Source of the DNA: Rubripirellula sp.
GTDB taxonomy: Bacteria > Planctomycetota > Planctomycetia > Pirellulales > Pirellulaceae
Reading direction: 5' to 3'
NCBI GenBank assembly: GCA_028823035.1
Contig: JAPKCI010000024.1
Coordinates: 1-45,461 of the forward strand
Length of the DNA stretch: 45,461 nucleotides
Part shown: in pieces, positions 1 to 8,972 of the stretch
Layout: every line of letters starts with the position of its first letter
How positions within the stretch are numbered: the stretch's first letter is position 1
Program-made: the position numbers and the translations under genes
The notes under the pieces: generated by a model
Database searches by the model: none
What the model saw: only the letters and a program-made list of their open reading frames with translations
Told to the model about the DNA's origin: nothing

Positions 1-45
1 TCCGGCAAGTCTGAATCTGGTAAGTCTGAATCTGGCGATTCTGAA
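1..45 (+). repeat. 15-bp tandem repeat, about 3 copies, in coding sequence
   Basis: A 15-bp unit (tctgaatctggcaag type) is repeated about three times with point differences, giving SGKSE, SGKSE and SGDSE in frame. It may extend upstream of the window. Confidence 0.7.
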
Positions 46-738
46 ACGGATGACTCAGAATCGGATCAGCTAGACTCGGGGGCGGACGAACCTTCAGGTA
101 GTCAGGCATCCGACGACTCAGATTCGCAGTCATCCGATTCGGAGGCTTCACAGACCGGCCAATCCCAGTCGGGTTCGGGGCAGTCTCAGGATTCTTCGTC
201 TGAATCGCAGTCGAGTACTGGTGGAACTATTTCGAGTGTGATTTCCATGTTCGGATCGATTTTCAAGTTCTTGATTTTTGTCGTTCTCGCAGCGATTGTA
301 GGCATTTTTCTGTGGCGGAATTGGGAACTGATTCGTCAGTGGTTCCTGGACTTTTTCGGTGTGCGTGAACGTGATGTTGGGGTTGCGAATGATGTAGCGA
401 CGCCCCCCCGCATTGATTCACCACCTCGTCCATTTTCAAGTTTCCGGAATCCGATTGGCCAAGAAAATGACTTGAGACGCGTGATGATCGTGACCTTCCA
501 GGCATTCGAGGCTTGGTCATGGGAGTTCGGCGTGATGCGGGGGAAAGAGGAAACGCCAGCAGAATTTACGCGCCGCGTTGCCAGAGTGCTTCCGAATGCG
601 TCTTCCACGCAGTTGCCCACGCATGCATCGCAAGTTGTCGAATCCTACAACCGAATCGTTTACGGTCGGGGAAATGCAACGCAAGGCGATGTGGCAGCGG
701 CTGCGGAGGTCTGGAACGTGATGCGTCCGCAATCATGA
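1..738 (+). CDS. DUF4129 domain membrane protein, C-terminal part (5' end outside window)
   Basis: The reading frame is open from the first base, so the gene begins upstream of the window; 245 codons are visible. The first ~80 codons form a very Ser/Asp/Glu/Gln-rich, presumably disordered and extracytoplasmic linker, opening with SGKSE-type pentapeptide repeats. One hydrophobic membrane segment follows at about visible codons 84-103, then basic and aromatic residues (WRNWELIRQWF). The last ~90 residues (ILITF-like start, FGVMRGKEETPAEFTRRV, a Tyr-Asn segment near the end) fit the DUF4129 domain often found at the C terminus of planctomycete membrane proteins, sometimes beside transglutaminase-like or MoxR/BatA-type genes. 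Those partners are not visible here. The biochemical function is unknown. It ends 10 bp before the stop codon of the convergent lpxK. Confidence 0.75.
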   Translation, partial: SGKSESGKSESGDSETDDSESDQLDSGADEPSGSQASDDSDSQSSDSEASQTGQSQSGSGQSQDSSSESQSSTGGTISSVISMFGSIFKFLIFVVLAAIVGIFLWRNWELIRQWFLDFFGVRERDVGVANDVATPPRIDSPPRPFSSFRNPIGQENDLRRVMIVTFQAFEAWSWEFGVMRGKEETPAEFTRRVARVLPNASSTQLPTHASQVVESYNRIVYGRGNATQGDVAAAAEVWNVMRPQS

Positions 739-748
739 GTGAATCAGC

Positions 749-1834
749 TCATGCCACGGTATCGTCGTTCATCGTCGATGCCGCGAGTGCTTTCTGCGAG
801 ATGGTTTCGAGCGATTGGATCAGGTGTTGCGATTGACCGTGAATCGTCAATTCAATTTGCAGGGCCACTAGCCGTTTTCCACCCAGACGGTCAGTTTGAA
901 GCTTGACGAGATCCTTGTGAGTACAAACGATGCAGTTGATGTCAGGGCCGAGGTTCTTGGCCCAGTCACGAAGTGACGCGACAGTTTCTGGCGAATAGAC
1001 ATCATGGTCGGGCAGGTGACGTTTATCCCGTATGGTGGCACCGCATTGGCTGACGGTATGCTCGAAAGCATCCGGATTCCCGATCGCCGAGAGGACACCG
1101 ACTGGCTGTTGATCGAGCATCGACAACGGCAGACTGTTTTCCGGGTACTCAAGCAACGCGATCGGTTCGTGATCACTTTGCAGCGCAGGAATGGATCCAG
1201 TGAATGACGCGAGGGTCTGTTCGATTGATTTGAGTGTGGTGTCATCGATCGCCCGGCAACGGGTAATGATCACCACGTCAGCGCGGCGGAGCCCGTCAAT
1301 CGATTCTCGCAGCAGTCCTCGGGGCAGTTGGTAACCGAAACCAAAGGGGCAGGTCGCATCGATGACGACAAGATCAAGATCTCGGTAAAGCCGTCGATGC
1401 TGGAAGCCATCATCCATGAGAATGATCTGTGCTTCGAGTTCTTCGACGGCGATTTGCGCTGCTTGGACGCGATCGGGGTTCTGGACATGTGGGACATCCG
1501 GCAAACGAGCATGCAATTCCATCGCTTCATCATTGGCGTCGGCATCGCCTCGGCCATAACCCCGACTGACAATAGCGACCCGCAGGCCCCGTTGGCGAAA
1601 CCACTTTGCCAGGTAGCAGACGATGGGTGTTTTGCCCGTTCCGCCGGTGGTCAGATTGCCGACACTGATGACAGGAACGCCGCAACGGTGAATTTCGGAT
1701 ATCTCTCGGTCATATTTTCTGTTTCGCAGTCGGACCGCGATGCCATAGGGAAAACTTGCTAGATGCAGCAAAGCCCGCACCGCTAGAGCGATGGGGTCCC
1801 TTCGTTTGCCACTCATGATCGATCGATGGTCCAT
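749..1834 (-). CDS. lpxK: Tetraacyldisaccharide 4'-kinase (lipid A biosynthesis)
   Basis: LpxK phosphorylates the 4' position of the lipid A disaccharide precursor at the inner face of the cytoplasmic membrane. The protein shows an N-terminal hydrophobic segment (about residues 15-33), then SVGNLTTGGTGKTP at about 57-70. This is the characteristic LpxK P-loop. VSRGYGRG, MDDGFQHRRL and DLVVIDA follow, all typical of the family. The length (361 aa) is normal. I chose the ATG at 1834 because AGGAAAG lies 8 nt upstream; an in-frame ATG at 1873 would add 13 residues and overlap the helicase gene, and one at 1816 is also possible. The gene follows the helicase closely (14 bp from stop to start), so co-transcription is likely. 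Its presence supports an LPS-containing outer membrane. Confidence 0.93.
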   Translation of the reverse strand: MDHRSIMSGKRRDPIALAVRALLHLASFPYGIAVRLRNRKYDREISEIHRCGVPVISVGNLTTGGTGKTPIVCYLAKWFRQRGLRVAIVSRGYGRGDADANDEAMELHARLPDVPHVQNPDRVQAAQIAVEELEAQIILMDDGFQHRRLYRDLDLVVIDATCPFGFGYQLPRGLLRESIDGLRRADVVIITRCRAIDDTTLKSIEQTLASFTGSIPALQSDHEPIALLEYPENSLPLSMLDQQPVGVLSAIGNPDAFEHTVSQCGATIRDKRHLPDHDVYSPETVASLRDWAKNLGPDINCIVCTHKDLVKLQTDRLGGKRLVALQIELTIHGQSQHLIQSLETISQKALAASTMNDDTVA

Positions 1835-1842
1835 CGATGATG

Positions 1843-1849
1843 CTTTCCT
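1843..1849 (-). promoter_or_regulatory. Ribosome binding site deciding the lpxK start
   Basis: On the minus strand AGGAAAG precedes the ATG at 1834 by 8 nt. It favours this start over the ATG at 1873, which lies inside the upstream gene. Confidence 0.55.
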
Positions 1850-4301
1850 AGGAGTTCCGGCGTCCGGGGCCAATCAGGGCTTCTGCGTCGCTGCCTGGCT
1901 GGCTCAGCATCTCGTCAGTGCTTTGGGGATCAATTGAACGGCAGGTTTCTGTCAGGCGATCGGCCAACTCATCCATTGGATCTTCCCATGTTTCAACGGT
2001 AGATTCGATCGGCGGGATATTTGCCATCTCGTCAAGCAAAAGAATCATTCGGAGGCAGTGGCGGAACAGAATGCCCTCTTCTTTTTGTAGCTTGCGGGCC
2101 GTGACGTACTTATTGAAATCACCCCCGAATTCCATCAGTTCGCCAACAATCCATACTGGGCGAACATTGACACCGTGTACCCGTGGAAACTCGTGCCGGA
2201 ACAGTCGAAGGATTTTCTCGCCGATCGTGAGAGGCCAGACACGCGGTTCCTGAAACATCACTCTGCCGAATCCGCGGTCAACGATTTCTTCTTCCTCTTC
2301 ATCTGATTTCGCTCCCAGTTCTTCGGCAGTGGCCAAGCCAAGTTGCAGTAGTTGCGGGTCGAGTCGGCTGGTAGCCAGAGTACCCGGTGGCATGTCTTCC
2401 AGAGATGGCATGCGGGTCAGACGGGCTACCGTTCCCGGAACCTGCAGGACGCTTTCCAGGGCTGCAATTCGCTCCTGCGGATCAGCGATCGCCAATTGGT
2501 CTGCCAGATAGACACCGAACAGGGGATTGATGCTTCGCAGGTGGACGAGCCTGTCCAGACGTTCCGTCGGATTGGCTGTTTCAGGTCGGTAGTTTTCGAC
2601 TTCGTAACCGCGACTTTCTATCAGTGCGGGATCCTGATTGTCCTCTACAGCAGCATCGCTCTGAACCGTTTCCGACGTTCGCATCTGATCTAACAGATCG
2701 CCGAAAAGTCCTTCGGTTTTGGATGGCTCGTCTGGATCGGATTCTTTGCGAGCAGATTTTGGTGCCGCAGCAATTGGCTTCGGATCCAGTTCAATGTAGC
2801 CGGCTGACCAAAGCGTGATCAGCATGCGATTGAGGTCGCGTTGTGCTTCCTCGATCCCTTTGGAAGACAGCAGTCGACGACCGACCATATCCCGCAGTGG
2901 TTCTACAGCGGGATCTTTACTGAAGAAGTAAGCTAGAAGTCGCCAGGGCAATTGCCCGCGACTGACCAGGTCGCCTGCCTCGGCCTGCTGGAGCTGCTGG
3001 AACTGCTGTTCGGTCCAATAGGTTTCGCCGGAACGCCGCTTTGGCATCTTTTTCTTTAACTTTTTTTTCGCCTTCAGCAGACCAGGGTCTTTCGTATCCT
3101 CAGGAATCGAATCGTACTTTTCACGCCAGCGATGAATCTTGACATCATCCTCATGAGCCAACGCAAAGACATAGCCGCGGTCATCGAATTGCGGTCGGCC
3201 GGCACGACCGAAGATCTGTTGCGCCGCTGCCGTCTCAATCAGCTTTTTTTTGTCCCGAGGCCCCTTCAACAAACATGGCAGAATGACGCTTCTGGCGGGT
3301 AGGTTGATCCCTGCAGCAAGTGTCTCGGTGCAAACACAGAATGCCAGAAGTTTTCGTTGGAACAATTCTTCAACGATCCGGCGGTAACGCGGCAGAATAC
3401 CCGCATGGTGTACGCCTACACCCCGCATCAGAATCTGTTTCAGCTTGGGACCGGCTCCCTCTGACATCGAAGCTTGATTCAGGTAATCCGCCAGTTCGCT
3501 CTGTCGCGCCTTGTCGATCATGCTTTTTCCCTTCAGCAGTTCTGCTGTTGTCCAGCACTGGGATCGACTGAAGCAGAACATCAAACCCGGAGTTCGTCGG
3601 GCGACTTCATCCCCCGCGGCTAATTTCTCGGATACATCAGCTAACAACTCATCAGCTACCCATTCGTATTGCAGGGGAACCTTTCGTTCTGTACCCACCA
3701 CCAGTTGCAGCCGACGGTTGTGTGCACGACTCAACCACGAAGTGAATTCCAGAGCGTTGCCAACCGTGGCACTGATCAGCAGGGTGCGGATGTGCGAGGG
3801 CAGCAGGCCGAGTGTCAATTCCCACACAATGCCGCGTTCGGGATCGTTGAACGAGTGAAACTCATCCATCACCACCGATGAGACCTCGTTGAAATCAAAG
3901 ACCTCTGGATTGAGCAGGCGATTGAGCAGAATCTCGGCAACCACCACCAAGACCGGTGCGTCAGGATTGACTCGGCGATTGCCGGTCACCAACCCGACGC
4001 TTTCGGCCGAAAACCCCCAACGCACGGCAGACTGCTGTAATTCATCCAGTTTTTGGTCAGTCAATGCGATCAGCGGCGTCGTGTAATACATCCGTTGACC
4101 GGTCCGCAACGCTTCGTAAACGGCAGCTTCGGCAATCAGGGTCTTGCCGGTTCCCGTCGGTGCACAAACCAGTACTCCCTGCTCACCGGTGAAATAGGCC
4201 AGCAGCGATTCCTCCTGAACCGGGTACGGATCGAATGGCAATCGATCAAAGTACTCGGATGCAAGTTCATCGCGGTCGGGAGGGTCGCTTGGCTGATTCA
4301 T
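1848..4301 (-). CDS. Ski2-like superfamily 2 DEAD/DEAH-box helicase
   Basis: An 817-aa SF2 helicase. Visible motifs are a Q-like region (FDPYPVQEESLLAYF), Walker A APTGTGKT at 47-54, motif Ib TTPLIALTDQK, DEFH in place of DEVH at 146-149, SAT at 177-179, and motif VI QIFGRAGRPQFD near residue 365, preceded by GVHHAGILPRYR and TETLAAGINLPAR. The GVHHAG and TETLAxGINxPAR motifs are hallmarks of the Ski2/Mtr4/HelY group, which unwinds RNA (or DNA in Hel308). The C-terminal ~400 residues are not a domain I recognise; they contain a Lys-rich stretch near 395-410 and an acidic stretch near 655. RNA processing is the likely role, but the substrate cannot be told. It appears to head a two-gene unit with lpxK, and its start is divergent from the glycerate kinase. 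Confidence 0.88.
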   Translation of the reverse strand: MNQPSDPPDRDELASEYFDRLPFDPYPVQEESLLAYFTGEQGVLVCAPTGTGKTLIAEAAVYEALRTGQRMYYTTPLIALTDQKLDELQQSAVRWGFSAESVGLVTGNRRVNPDAPVLVVVAEILLNRLLNPEVFDFNEVSSVVMDEFHSFNDPERGIVWELTLGLLPSHIRTLLISATVGNALEFTSWLSRAHNRRLQLVVGTERKVPLQYEWVADELLADVSEKLAAGDEVARRTPGLMFCFSRSQCWTTAELLKGKSMIDKARQSELADYLNQASMSEGAGPKLKQILMRGVGVHHAGILPRYRRIVEELFQRKLLAFCVCTETLAAGINLPARSVILPCLLKGPRDKKKLIETAAAQQIFGRAGRPQFDDRGYVFALAHEDDVKIHRWREKYDSIPEDTKDPGLLKAKKKLKKKMPKRRSGETYWTEQQFQQLQQAEAGDLVSRGQLPWRLLAYFFSKDPAVEPLRDMVGRRLLSSKGIEEAQRDLNRMLITLWSAGYIELDPKPIAAAPKSARKESDPDEPSKTEGLFGDLLDQMRTSETVQSDAAVEDNQDPALIESRGYEVENYRPETANPTERLDRLVHLRSINPLFGVYLADQLAIADPQERIAALESVLQVPGTVARLTRMPSLEDMPPGTLATSRLDPQLLQLGLATAEELGAKSDEEEEEIVDRGFGRVMFQEPRVWPLTIGEKILRLFRHEFPRVHGVNVRPVWIVGELMEFGGDFNKYVTARKLQKEEGILFRHCLRMILLLDEMANIPPIESTVETWEDPMDELADRLTETCRSIDPQSTDEMLSQPGSDAEALIGPGRRNS

Positions 4302-4397
4302 GACTGCACACTTATAACAGGCGCAGGCGAGCGGCGGCAGATGCGACTAGGTTGTGTCGCATCAACGGAACAAAAACCGACATATTTGAGTACTCTG

Positions 4398-5828
4398 ATG
4401 ACCAATTTGCGACAGGACGCTGTTGAAATCTGGAATGCGGGGGTCGATGCGGTGCGTGCCGCAGCCTTGATCCACCGTGAGGTGACTGTCGAGCGAGAGC
4501 TGCTGATGATCGGCAGTCACCAGTGGAACCGTTGTGATTTCGATCGCATCATCGTCGTGGGTGCCGGAAAAGCAGGAACGGCAATGACCACAGGTCTGCT
4601 CGAATCGCTCTGCGATTGGCTGCCAGTTACGGGCTGGGTCAATGTTCCGCAGGGGACTGAGGTAACAGTTCCGCAGGGGACTGAGGTAACAGTTCCGCAG
4701 GGGACTGAGGTAACAAACGCCGAGGATGGCCAGCCACCTAATGGCTTGGTTCGTTTGCACGCAGCCAGACCAGCGGGGGTCAATGAACCGACAACTCAGG
4801 GTGTTTTTGGGACCGAGCAGATCATTGAAATGGTCAGCCATGCCGGCCCAAGAGATCTCTGTATCGCCTTGATTTCGGGCGGCGGTAGTGCCCTTTTGCC
4901 GGCTCCGGTCAGTGGAGTCACGTTGTCGGATAAATTGGAAGTCACCCGGTTTTTGAGTGCGGCGGGAGCCGATATCACCGAGCTCAACACCGTGCGGAAA
5001 CACCTGAGCAGTATTAAGGGTGGTGGGCTGCTGGCTGCTTGTCAGGCTGGAGAAATGATCACGCTCGTCCTTTCGGATGTGCTGGGAGATCCGCTGGATT
5101 TGATCGCGTCAGGCCCCACTGTCATTGATTCATCGACATCCACGCAGGCATTGCAGACATTGCAGCAGTACGATCCAGACAGGACTCTGCCTGATTCTGT
5201 TTACGAGACTTTGGATCAACAGAGCCACGCGGAACCAGATTCGGTGGCGGGTTGTCCCCACACTTCGATTGTGATCGGGAACAATGCTTTGGCAGTTGAT
5301 GAGGCGGGCATTGTTGCTGAACAGCGGGGCTACAACCATGTCATGCAGTCAGCACGTCAATGCGAAGGGGCCGCCGAGGATGTTGGCCAAAAATTGGCTG
5401 AGATGACGGTCCACATGCTGAGAGCCGATCCAGCGACGCACCGCAACGATTGTCTGATCACGGGCGGGGAACCGACGGTGAAGCTGGCACCAGTCGCGAT
5501 CCGCGGACTGGGTGGACGAAATCAGCAGTTGGTGCTGAGTGCCTATCGAGCGTTGCTGCAGTGCGGGTTATCCAATCGCGAGTGGGAACGGCTCTGTTTG
5601 CTTTCCGGGGGGACAGACGGCGAGGATGGACCCACGGACGCTGCAGGAGCAATCCTCGATGCTGAGGTTCATCAAAAAGCTAGCAAACAAGCTCTCAACG
5701 TCGATGATTTCCTGCAACGAAACGATGCCTATCGGTTTTTCGAACAGGCGGGGGGCCTGCTGAAAACAGGGCCCACGGGGACCAATGTCTGCGATGTGCG
5801 AGTGGTTGTGATCGCCCCGTTACCATGA
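4398..5828 (+). CDS. Glycerate 2-kinase (DUF4147/MOFRL family)
   Basis: The N-terminal part matches the glycerate kinase DUF4147 domain (VVGAGKAGTAM near residue 55, ALISGGGSALLPAPVSGVTL, and ADITELNTVRKHLSSIKGGGL). The C-terminal part matches the MOFRL domain (ITGGEPTVKL, GLGGRNQQLVL, SGGTDGEDGPTDAAGA). This family phosphorylates D-glycerate at the 2-position, feeding lower glycolysis. The frame is open far upstream, but homology begins after MTNLRQDAVEIW, so the ATG at 4398 is chosen (476 aa); there is no clear Shine-Dalgarno. An ATG at 4341 is the alternative. Oddly, a perfect triplicated 24-bp block inserts VPQGTEVT three times at residues 83-106, between the first conserved block and the glycine-rich motifs, where the family normally has a short loop. 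Confidence 0.9.
   Translation: MTNLRQDAVEIWNAGVDAVRAAALIHREVTVERELLMIGSHQWNRCDFDRIIVVGAGKAGTAMTTGLLESLCDWLPVTGWVNVPQGTEVTVPQGTEVTVPQGTEVTNAEDGQPPNGLVRLHAARPAGVNEPTTQGVFGTEQIIEMVSHAGPRDLCIALISGGGSALLPAPVSGVTLSDKLEVTRFLSAAGADITELNTVRKHLSSIKGGGLLAACQAGEMITLVLSDVLGDPLDLIASGPTVIDSSTSTQALQTLQQYDPDRTLPDSVYETLDQQSHAEPDSVAGCPHTSIVIGNNALAVDEAGIVAEQRGYNHVMQSARQCEGAAEDVGQKLAEMTVHMLRADPATHRNDCLITGGEPTVKLAPVAIRGLGGRNQQLVLSAYRALLQCGLSNREWERLCLLSGGTDGEDGPTDAAGAILDAEVHQKASKQALNVDDFLQRNDAYRFFEQAGGLLKTGPTGTNVCDVRVVVIAPLP
4644..4715 (+). repeat. 24-bp perfect tandem repeat, 3 copies, in glycerate kinase gene
   Basis: Three identical 24-bp units begin at 4644, 4668 and 4692 (gttccgcaggggactgaggt plus four bases). 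Each encodes VPQGTEVT in frame. Perfect identity at the DNA level suggests recent expansion. Confidence 0.95.
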
Positions 5829-6037
5829 TCTTTTCCCCGGGCAGCGAGCCGGGAGAGCAGTTGAGGGCGAGTCGAACGCTTCTTTCGTGCAACGCGGTTT
5901 CAGAGCTGTGTCGTTTCAGTGCCCTGAATTGGTTCAAACAACGCATTGTCTTAGCATTCCGTTCCCACATCGCTATTCGTGCGATGGCGGCGATTCCCTA
6001 GAATGACCGGCGGTCACTCTAGCCGAAGGAAGATTCG

Positions 6038-6571
6038 ATGGCCTTTCAGATACGTGTTTTTGCTGTTTTCTGTTTTCTACTCTGTGGAATTTGCGGTTTT
6101 TATTATGCGCAGGCGGATCCGCCCAAGGATCTGCCCTTGCCTGATATCGAAATCACTCGCATTCCAACTCCCGTTCCCGGTAGCACCGAGGAGGTGAGGG
6201 ATCAGGCGGCGCTCCAGGCGCTTCGAGCTGCGGCGGAAGGCAAAGTGTCACAGGAGAGGGTGAGTGATCCGATTTTGGGCGACGTCATACAAGCGATCGC
6301 CCGGCGACACCGAGAACTCGATCTGGAACTTGCGTTGCCTGATGATGAGGTGATTGGCTCGGGCTATGTCGATCCAGCGGCCAATGATCCAGCGGCCAAT
6401 GATCGAGGCCGATCAGCGGTCTCGCGGAATGCGATGGCAGCGGAACAACTGCTCAAGGCGAGTCGTTTGCTGGAAAATGTCGCAGCGGGTGATGGTGAAT
6501 CGGATGACCCTGCGAGGGCCGAATTGGTGAACCGGATGAGGGCAGAGGCAGTAAAGTTATTATCCGAGTAG
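6038..6571 (+). CDS. Small secreted protein of unknown function
   Basis: A 177-aa protein that I do not recognise. It starts with a clear signal peptide (MAFQIRVFAVF, hydrophobic core, likely cleavage near AQA at about 27-29), so it should be periplasmic or exported. The mature part is charged and helix-rich: residues ~60-100 (EVRDQAALQALRAAAEG onward) and ~130-177 (AAEQLLKASRLLENV, then RMRAEAVKLLSE) look amphipathic. The linker between them carries two DPAAN copies at 112-121 from a 15-bp duplication. The start is supported by AGGAAG 8 nt upstream. It lies 61 bp before the multihaem cytochrome gene on the same strand and may be transcribed with it. Confidence 0.7.
   Translation: MAFQIRVFAVFCFLLCGICGFYYAQADPPKDLPLPDIEITRIPTPVPGSTEEVRDQAALQALRAAAEGKVSQERVSDPILGDVIQAIARRHRELDLELALPDDEVIGSGYVDPAANDPAANDRGRSAVSRNAMAAEQLLKASRLLENVAAGDGESDDPARAELVNRMRAEAVKLLSE
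6371..6400 (+). repeat. 15-bp direct duplication in coding sequence
   Basis: gatccagcggccaat occurs twice head to tail (6371-6385 and 6386-6400), giving DPAAN twice in frame. Confidence 0.85.
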
Positions 6572-6580
6572 ACTACACAG

Positions 6581-6615
6581 ACCTCGTCACCCTCTACCTC
6601 GTCACCCTCTACCTC
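6581..6615 (+). repeat. 15-bp tandem repeat, about 2.3 copies, intergenic
   Basis: acctcgtcaccctct is repeated at 6581 and 6596 with a third partial copy from 6611. It fills most of the short gap between the secreted protein stop and the cytochrome start, where a leader and ribosome binding site would be expected. Confidence 0.85.
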
Positions 6616-6632
6616 TGACCCCGCAAACTCTC

Positions 6633-8972
6633 TTGGTCCGTAAGCCTTCTTTTAGTTTCAAGAGCCCCGCGTTCATTTCGGGGGTGGTTCTCTTGGTATT
6701 GGGCGGTGGGGTCTTTGCCGATTATTGGTCGGCCCTGCCAGAGGGCATTGAACGGCGTTTTGTCGGGCGTTCCAGTTGCGTGGATTGCCATCAGAAAGAG
6801 GCTCAGGCGTTCGCTGGATCGGATCATGATTTGGCGATGGATCACGCGACCGAAGATTCCGTGTTGGGAGACTTTGATGATGCCACCTTCGAGCATGATG
6901 GTCTCGTCAGTCGAATGTATCGTGATGGGGATCGATACATGGTTTACACCGAGGGTGAAGATGGCCAGATGCAAGACTTTGAGGTCAAGTATGTTTTTGG
7001 CTTCACGCCCTTGCAGCAGTACATGGTCGAGTTTGACCGGCCTGATGACATGCCACCACATGAGGTCGCTCGTATCCAGGTACTTAGAATCAGTTGGGAC
7101 ACGCTCGAAAAAAAATGGTTTTACCTGCGTCCACCCGATGTGGCGGACAAGCTTGAACCCGATGATCCCTTGCATTGGACGGGCGTTGCCCAGCGTTGGC
7201 AGACGATGTGTGCCGATTGCCATTCGACCAACTTGCAACGTAATTTCGATCCGGACGAACAGGCTTACCACACGACGTTTTCAGAAATCGATGTCAGCTG
7301 CGAAGCATGTCATGGGCCAGGGAGCTTGCATGTTGAACTGGCCAATAGTAAGTCGCTTTTCTGGGATCGACGACACGGTTATGGACTGGCGAGATTAAAG
7401 GGAGAAGACGCTGAACCACAGCTGCAGGCCTGTGCGCCTTGTCACAGTCGTCGCGGTGTATTGTCCAACGGGTTCCATGGAGGCGACGAGTTTTGCGATT
7501 TCTATAACCTCGAACTGCTCAGGGATGATACGTACTTTGCTGACGGTCAGATTAAAGATGAAGTGTATGTGTATGGATCCTTTATTCAGAGCAAGATGCA
7601 TCACAAGGGCATTCGATGCACTGACTGCCACGATCCACATTCCTTGAAACTAAAATCCCCCGGTAACGAGACCTGCACTTCCTGCCACCAGCATGCGGCA
7701 GGGAAATATGACGTGCCTTCGCATCATCACCACGTGCCCGGCACTGCCGGCGCCATGTGTGTCAACTGCCACATGCCACATCGAACCTACATGGATGTGG
7801 ACAAGCGAAGGGATCACTCGCTAAGAGTCCCACGTCCTGATCTGTCTGTCCAACTGGGGACTCCCAACGCTTGCAGCGGTTGTCATGTCGAAGATCAGTT
7901 GAAGTCGATCGATGAACAGACTCGACCTTCGCTGAAAGAGTATGCCAACTGGATCGAAGCGGCCGAGGAAGGGAATCAGCAGGTCACGGAGGCAATTCAG
8001 AAGACCGATGCATGGTGTGATGCCGCCTGTGAGAAATGGTATGGCGAAAACCGCAAGCAACCAAAGCATTTTAGCGAAGCGATTGTCGCCTTTCGACGGG
8101 GAGAGCCCGGCGCGGTCGATGGCTTGTTTCGGGTTGCCACACAGCCCGATGATTTGGCACCGGTTCTGGCACGCGCCTCAGCACTGGGCGAACTGTCGTT
8201 GGCAGGAGTCCGAAACGCGACCGCCAAGGCGAAAAAAATCCTCGATGACAAAGACGAACATCCGATCGTCAGGGCGGCGGCGATCAGCCTGTTCATGGGA
8301 GCATCGCCTCAGGTGGTGCGAGGAACCTTGATGAGACATATCGATGATGAGTCCCGGTTGGTCCGAACCGAAGCAACTCGCCAATTGGTGGCCTCAGGCG
8401 CCTACCAGACTTTGAGTTTCAATGAACGCCAACGAGTCGATCAAGCGCTGGAAGAAGTCAAAAGTGCGTTGATGGTTGCATCGGATCGGGCTGGGGCTCA
8501 TATGGGATGGGCCATGCTTTGTGAGGGAAGGGGGCGTTACCAGGACGCGATCGAGGCCTACGAAACAGCTATTCGTACCGAACCCAAAATGACGGGGCCG
8601 CGGACTAATCTGGCCTCGATGCTGGAACGCGTTGTTGAGCAAACATCACCTCAGCAACGCCCGGCTCTCATGCAGCGAGTTGAGCAACTGAGAGCCGCAG
8701 AGTTGCCGTTGATCGCCAGAGATGCCGAACTGGCCCCCGAAAATCCCGGTATCCAATATCGCTATGGCCTGGCTCTGTACTTGGCAGGTGAACTCAATCA
8801 AGCAATTGAGCAGCTTGAGCTTGCCGTTCAATTGGCACCCGATGTGCCCGATTTCCGACAAGCGAGAGATCTGTTGCGGCAGAAAATGGATCAAGATCGT
8901 CAGCAGGATAATCCCAATCCAGCACCCAAACTGGATGACGAGGACCCCATCCCTCGTCAGGCAACTCCCTAG
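6633..8972 (+). CDS. Octahaem c-type cytochrome with C-terminal TPR repeats
   Basis: A 779-aa protein. A hydrophobic signal or anchor lies at about residues 12-30, so the bulk should be periplasmic. Eight CXXCH haem-binding motifs begin near residues 49, 193, 223, 267, 329, 348, 376 and 414, and there are many extra His residues that could act as axial ligands (for example SHHHHVPG near 366). From about 480 to 600 there are helical, HEAT-like segments, and from about 625 to 760 TPR-like segments (AHMGWAMLCEGRGRYQDAIEAYETAIR, IQYRYGLALYLAGELNQAIEQLELA). Such multihaem-TPR proteins are common in planctomycetes and are presumed to transfer electrons; the partner and substrate are unknown. The usable start appears to be TTG at 6633, as no ATG or GTG is found upstream in frame, and there is no clear Shine-Dalgarno. 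The dsbD-like gene at 21237-23801 could serve its haem ligation pathway. Confidence 0.88.
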   Translation: MVRKPSFSFKSPAFISGVVLLVLGGGVFADYWSALPEGIERRFVGRSSCVDCHQKEAQAFAGSDHDLAMDHATEDSVLGDFDDATFEHDGLVSRMYRDGDRYMVYTEGEDGQMQDFEVKYVFGFTPLQQYMVEFDRPDDMPPHEVARIQVLRISWDTLEKKWFYLRPPDVADKLEPDDPLHWTGVAQRWQTMCADCHSTNLQRNFDPDEQAYHTTFSEIDVSCEACHGPGSLHVELANSKSLFWDRRHGYGLARLKGEDAEPQLQACAPCHSRRGVLSNGFHGGDEFCDFYNLELLRDDTYFADGQIKDEVYVYGSFIQSKMHHKGIRCTDCHDPHSLKLKSPGNETCTSCHQHAAGKYDVPSHHHHVPGTAGAMCVNCHMPHRTYMDVDKRRDHSLRVPRPDLSVQLGTPNACSGCHVEDQLKSIDEQTRPSLKEYANWIEAAEEGNQQVTEAIQKTDAWCDAACEKWYGENRKQPKHFSEAIVAFRRGEPGAVDGLFRVATQPDDLAPVLARASALGELSLAGVRNATAKAKKILDDKDEHPIVRAAAISLFMGASPQVVRGTLMRHIDDESRLVRTEATRQLVASGAYQTLSFNERQRVDQALEEVKSALMVASDRAGAHMGWAMLCEGRGRYQDAIEAYETAIRTEPKMTGPRTNLASMLERVVEQTSPQQRPALMQRVEQLRAAELPLIARDAELAPENPGIQYRYGLALYLAGELNQAIEQLELAVQLAPDVPDFRQARDLLRQKMDQDRQQDNPNPAPKLDDEDPIPRQATP

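Noticed and set aside
4362-5003. 213-residue minus-strand frame with CYLSPLRN repeats
   Set aside because: It is antisense to the conserved glycerate kinase domain; the repeats come from the 24-bp array read in another frame.
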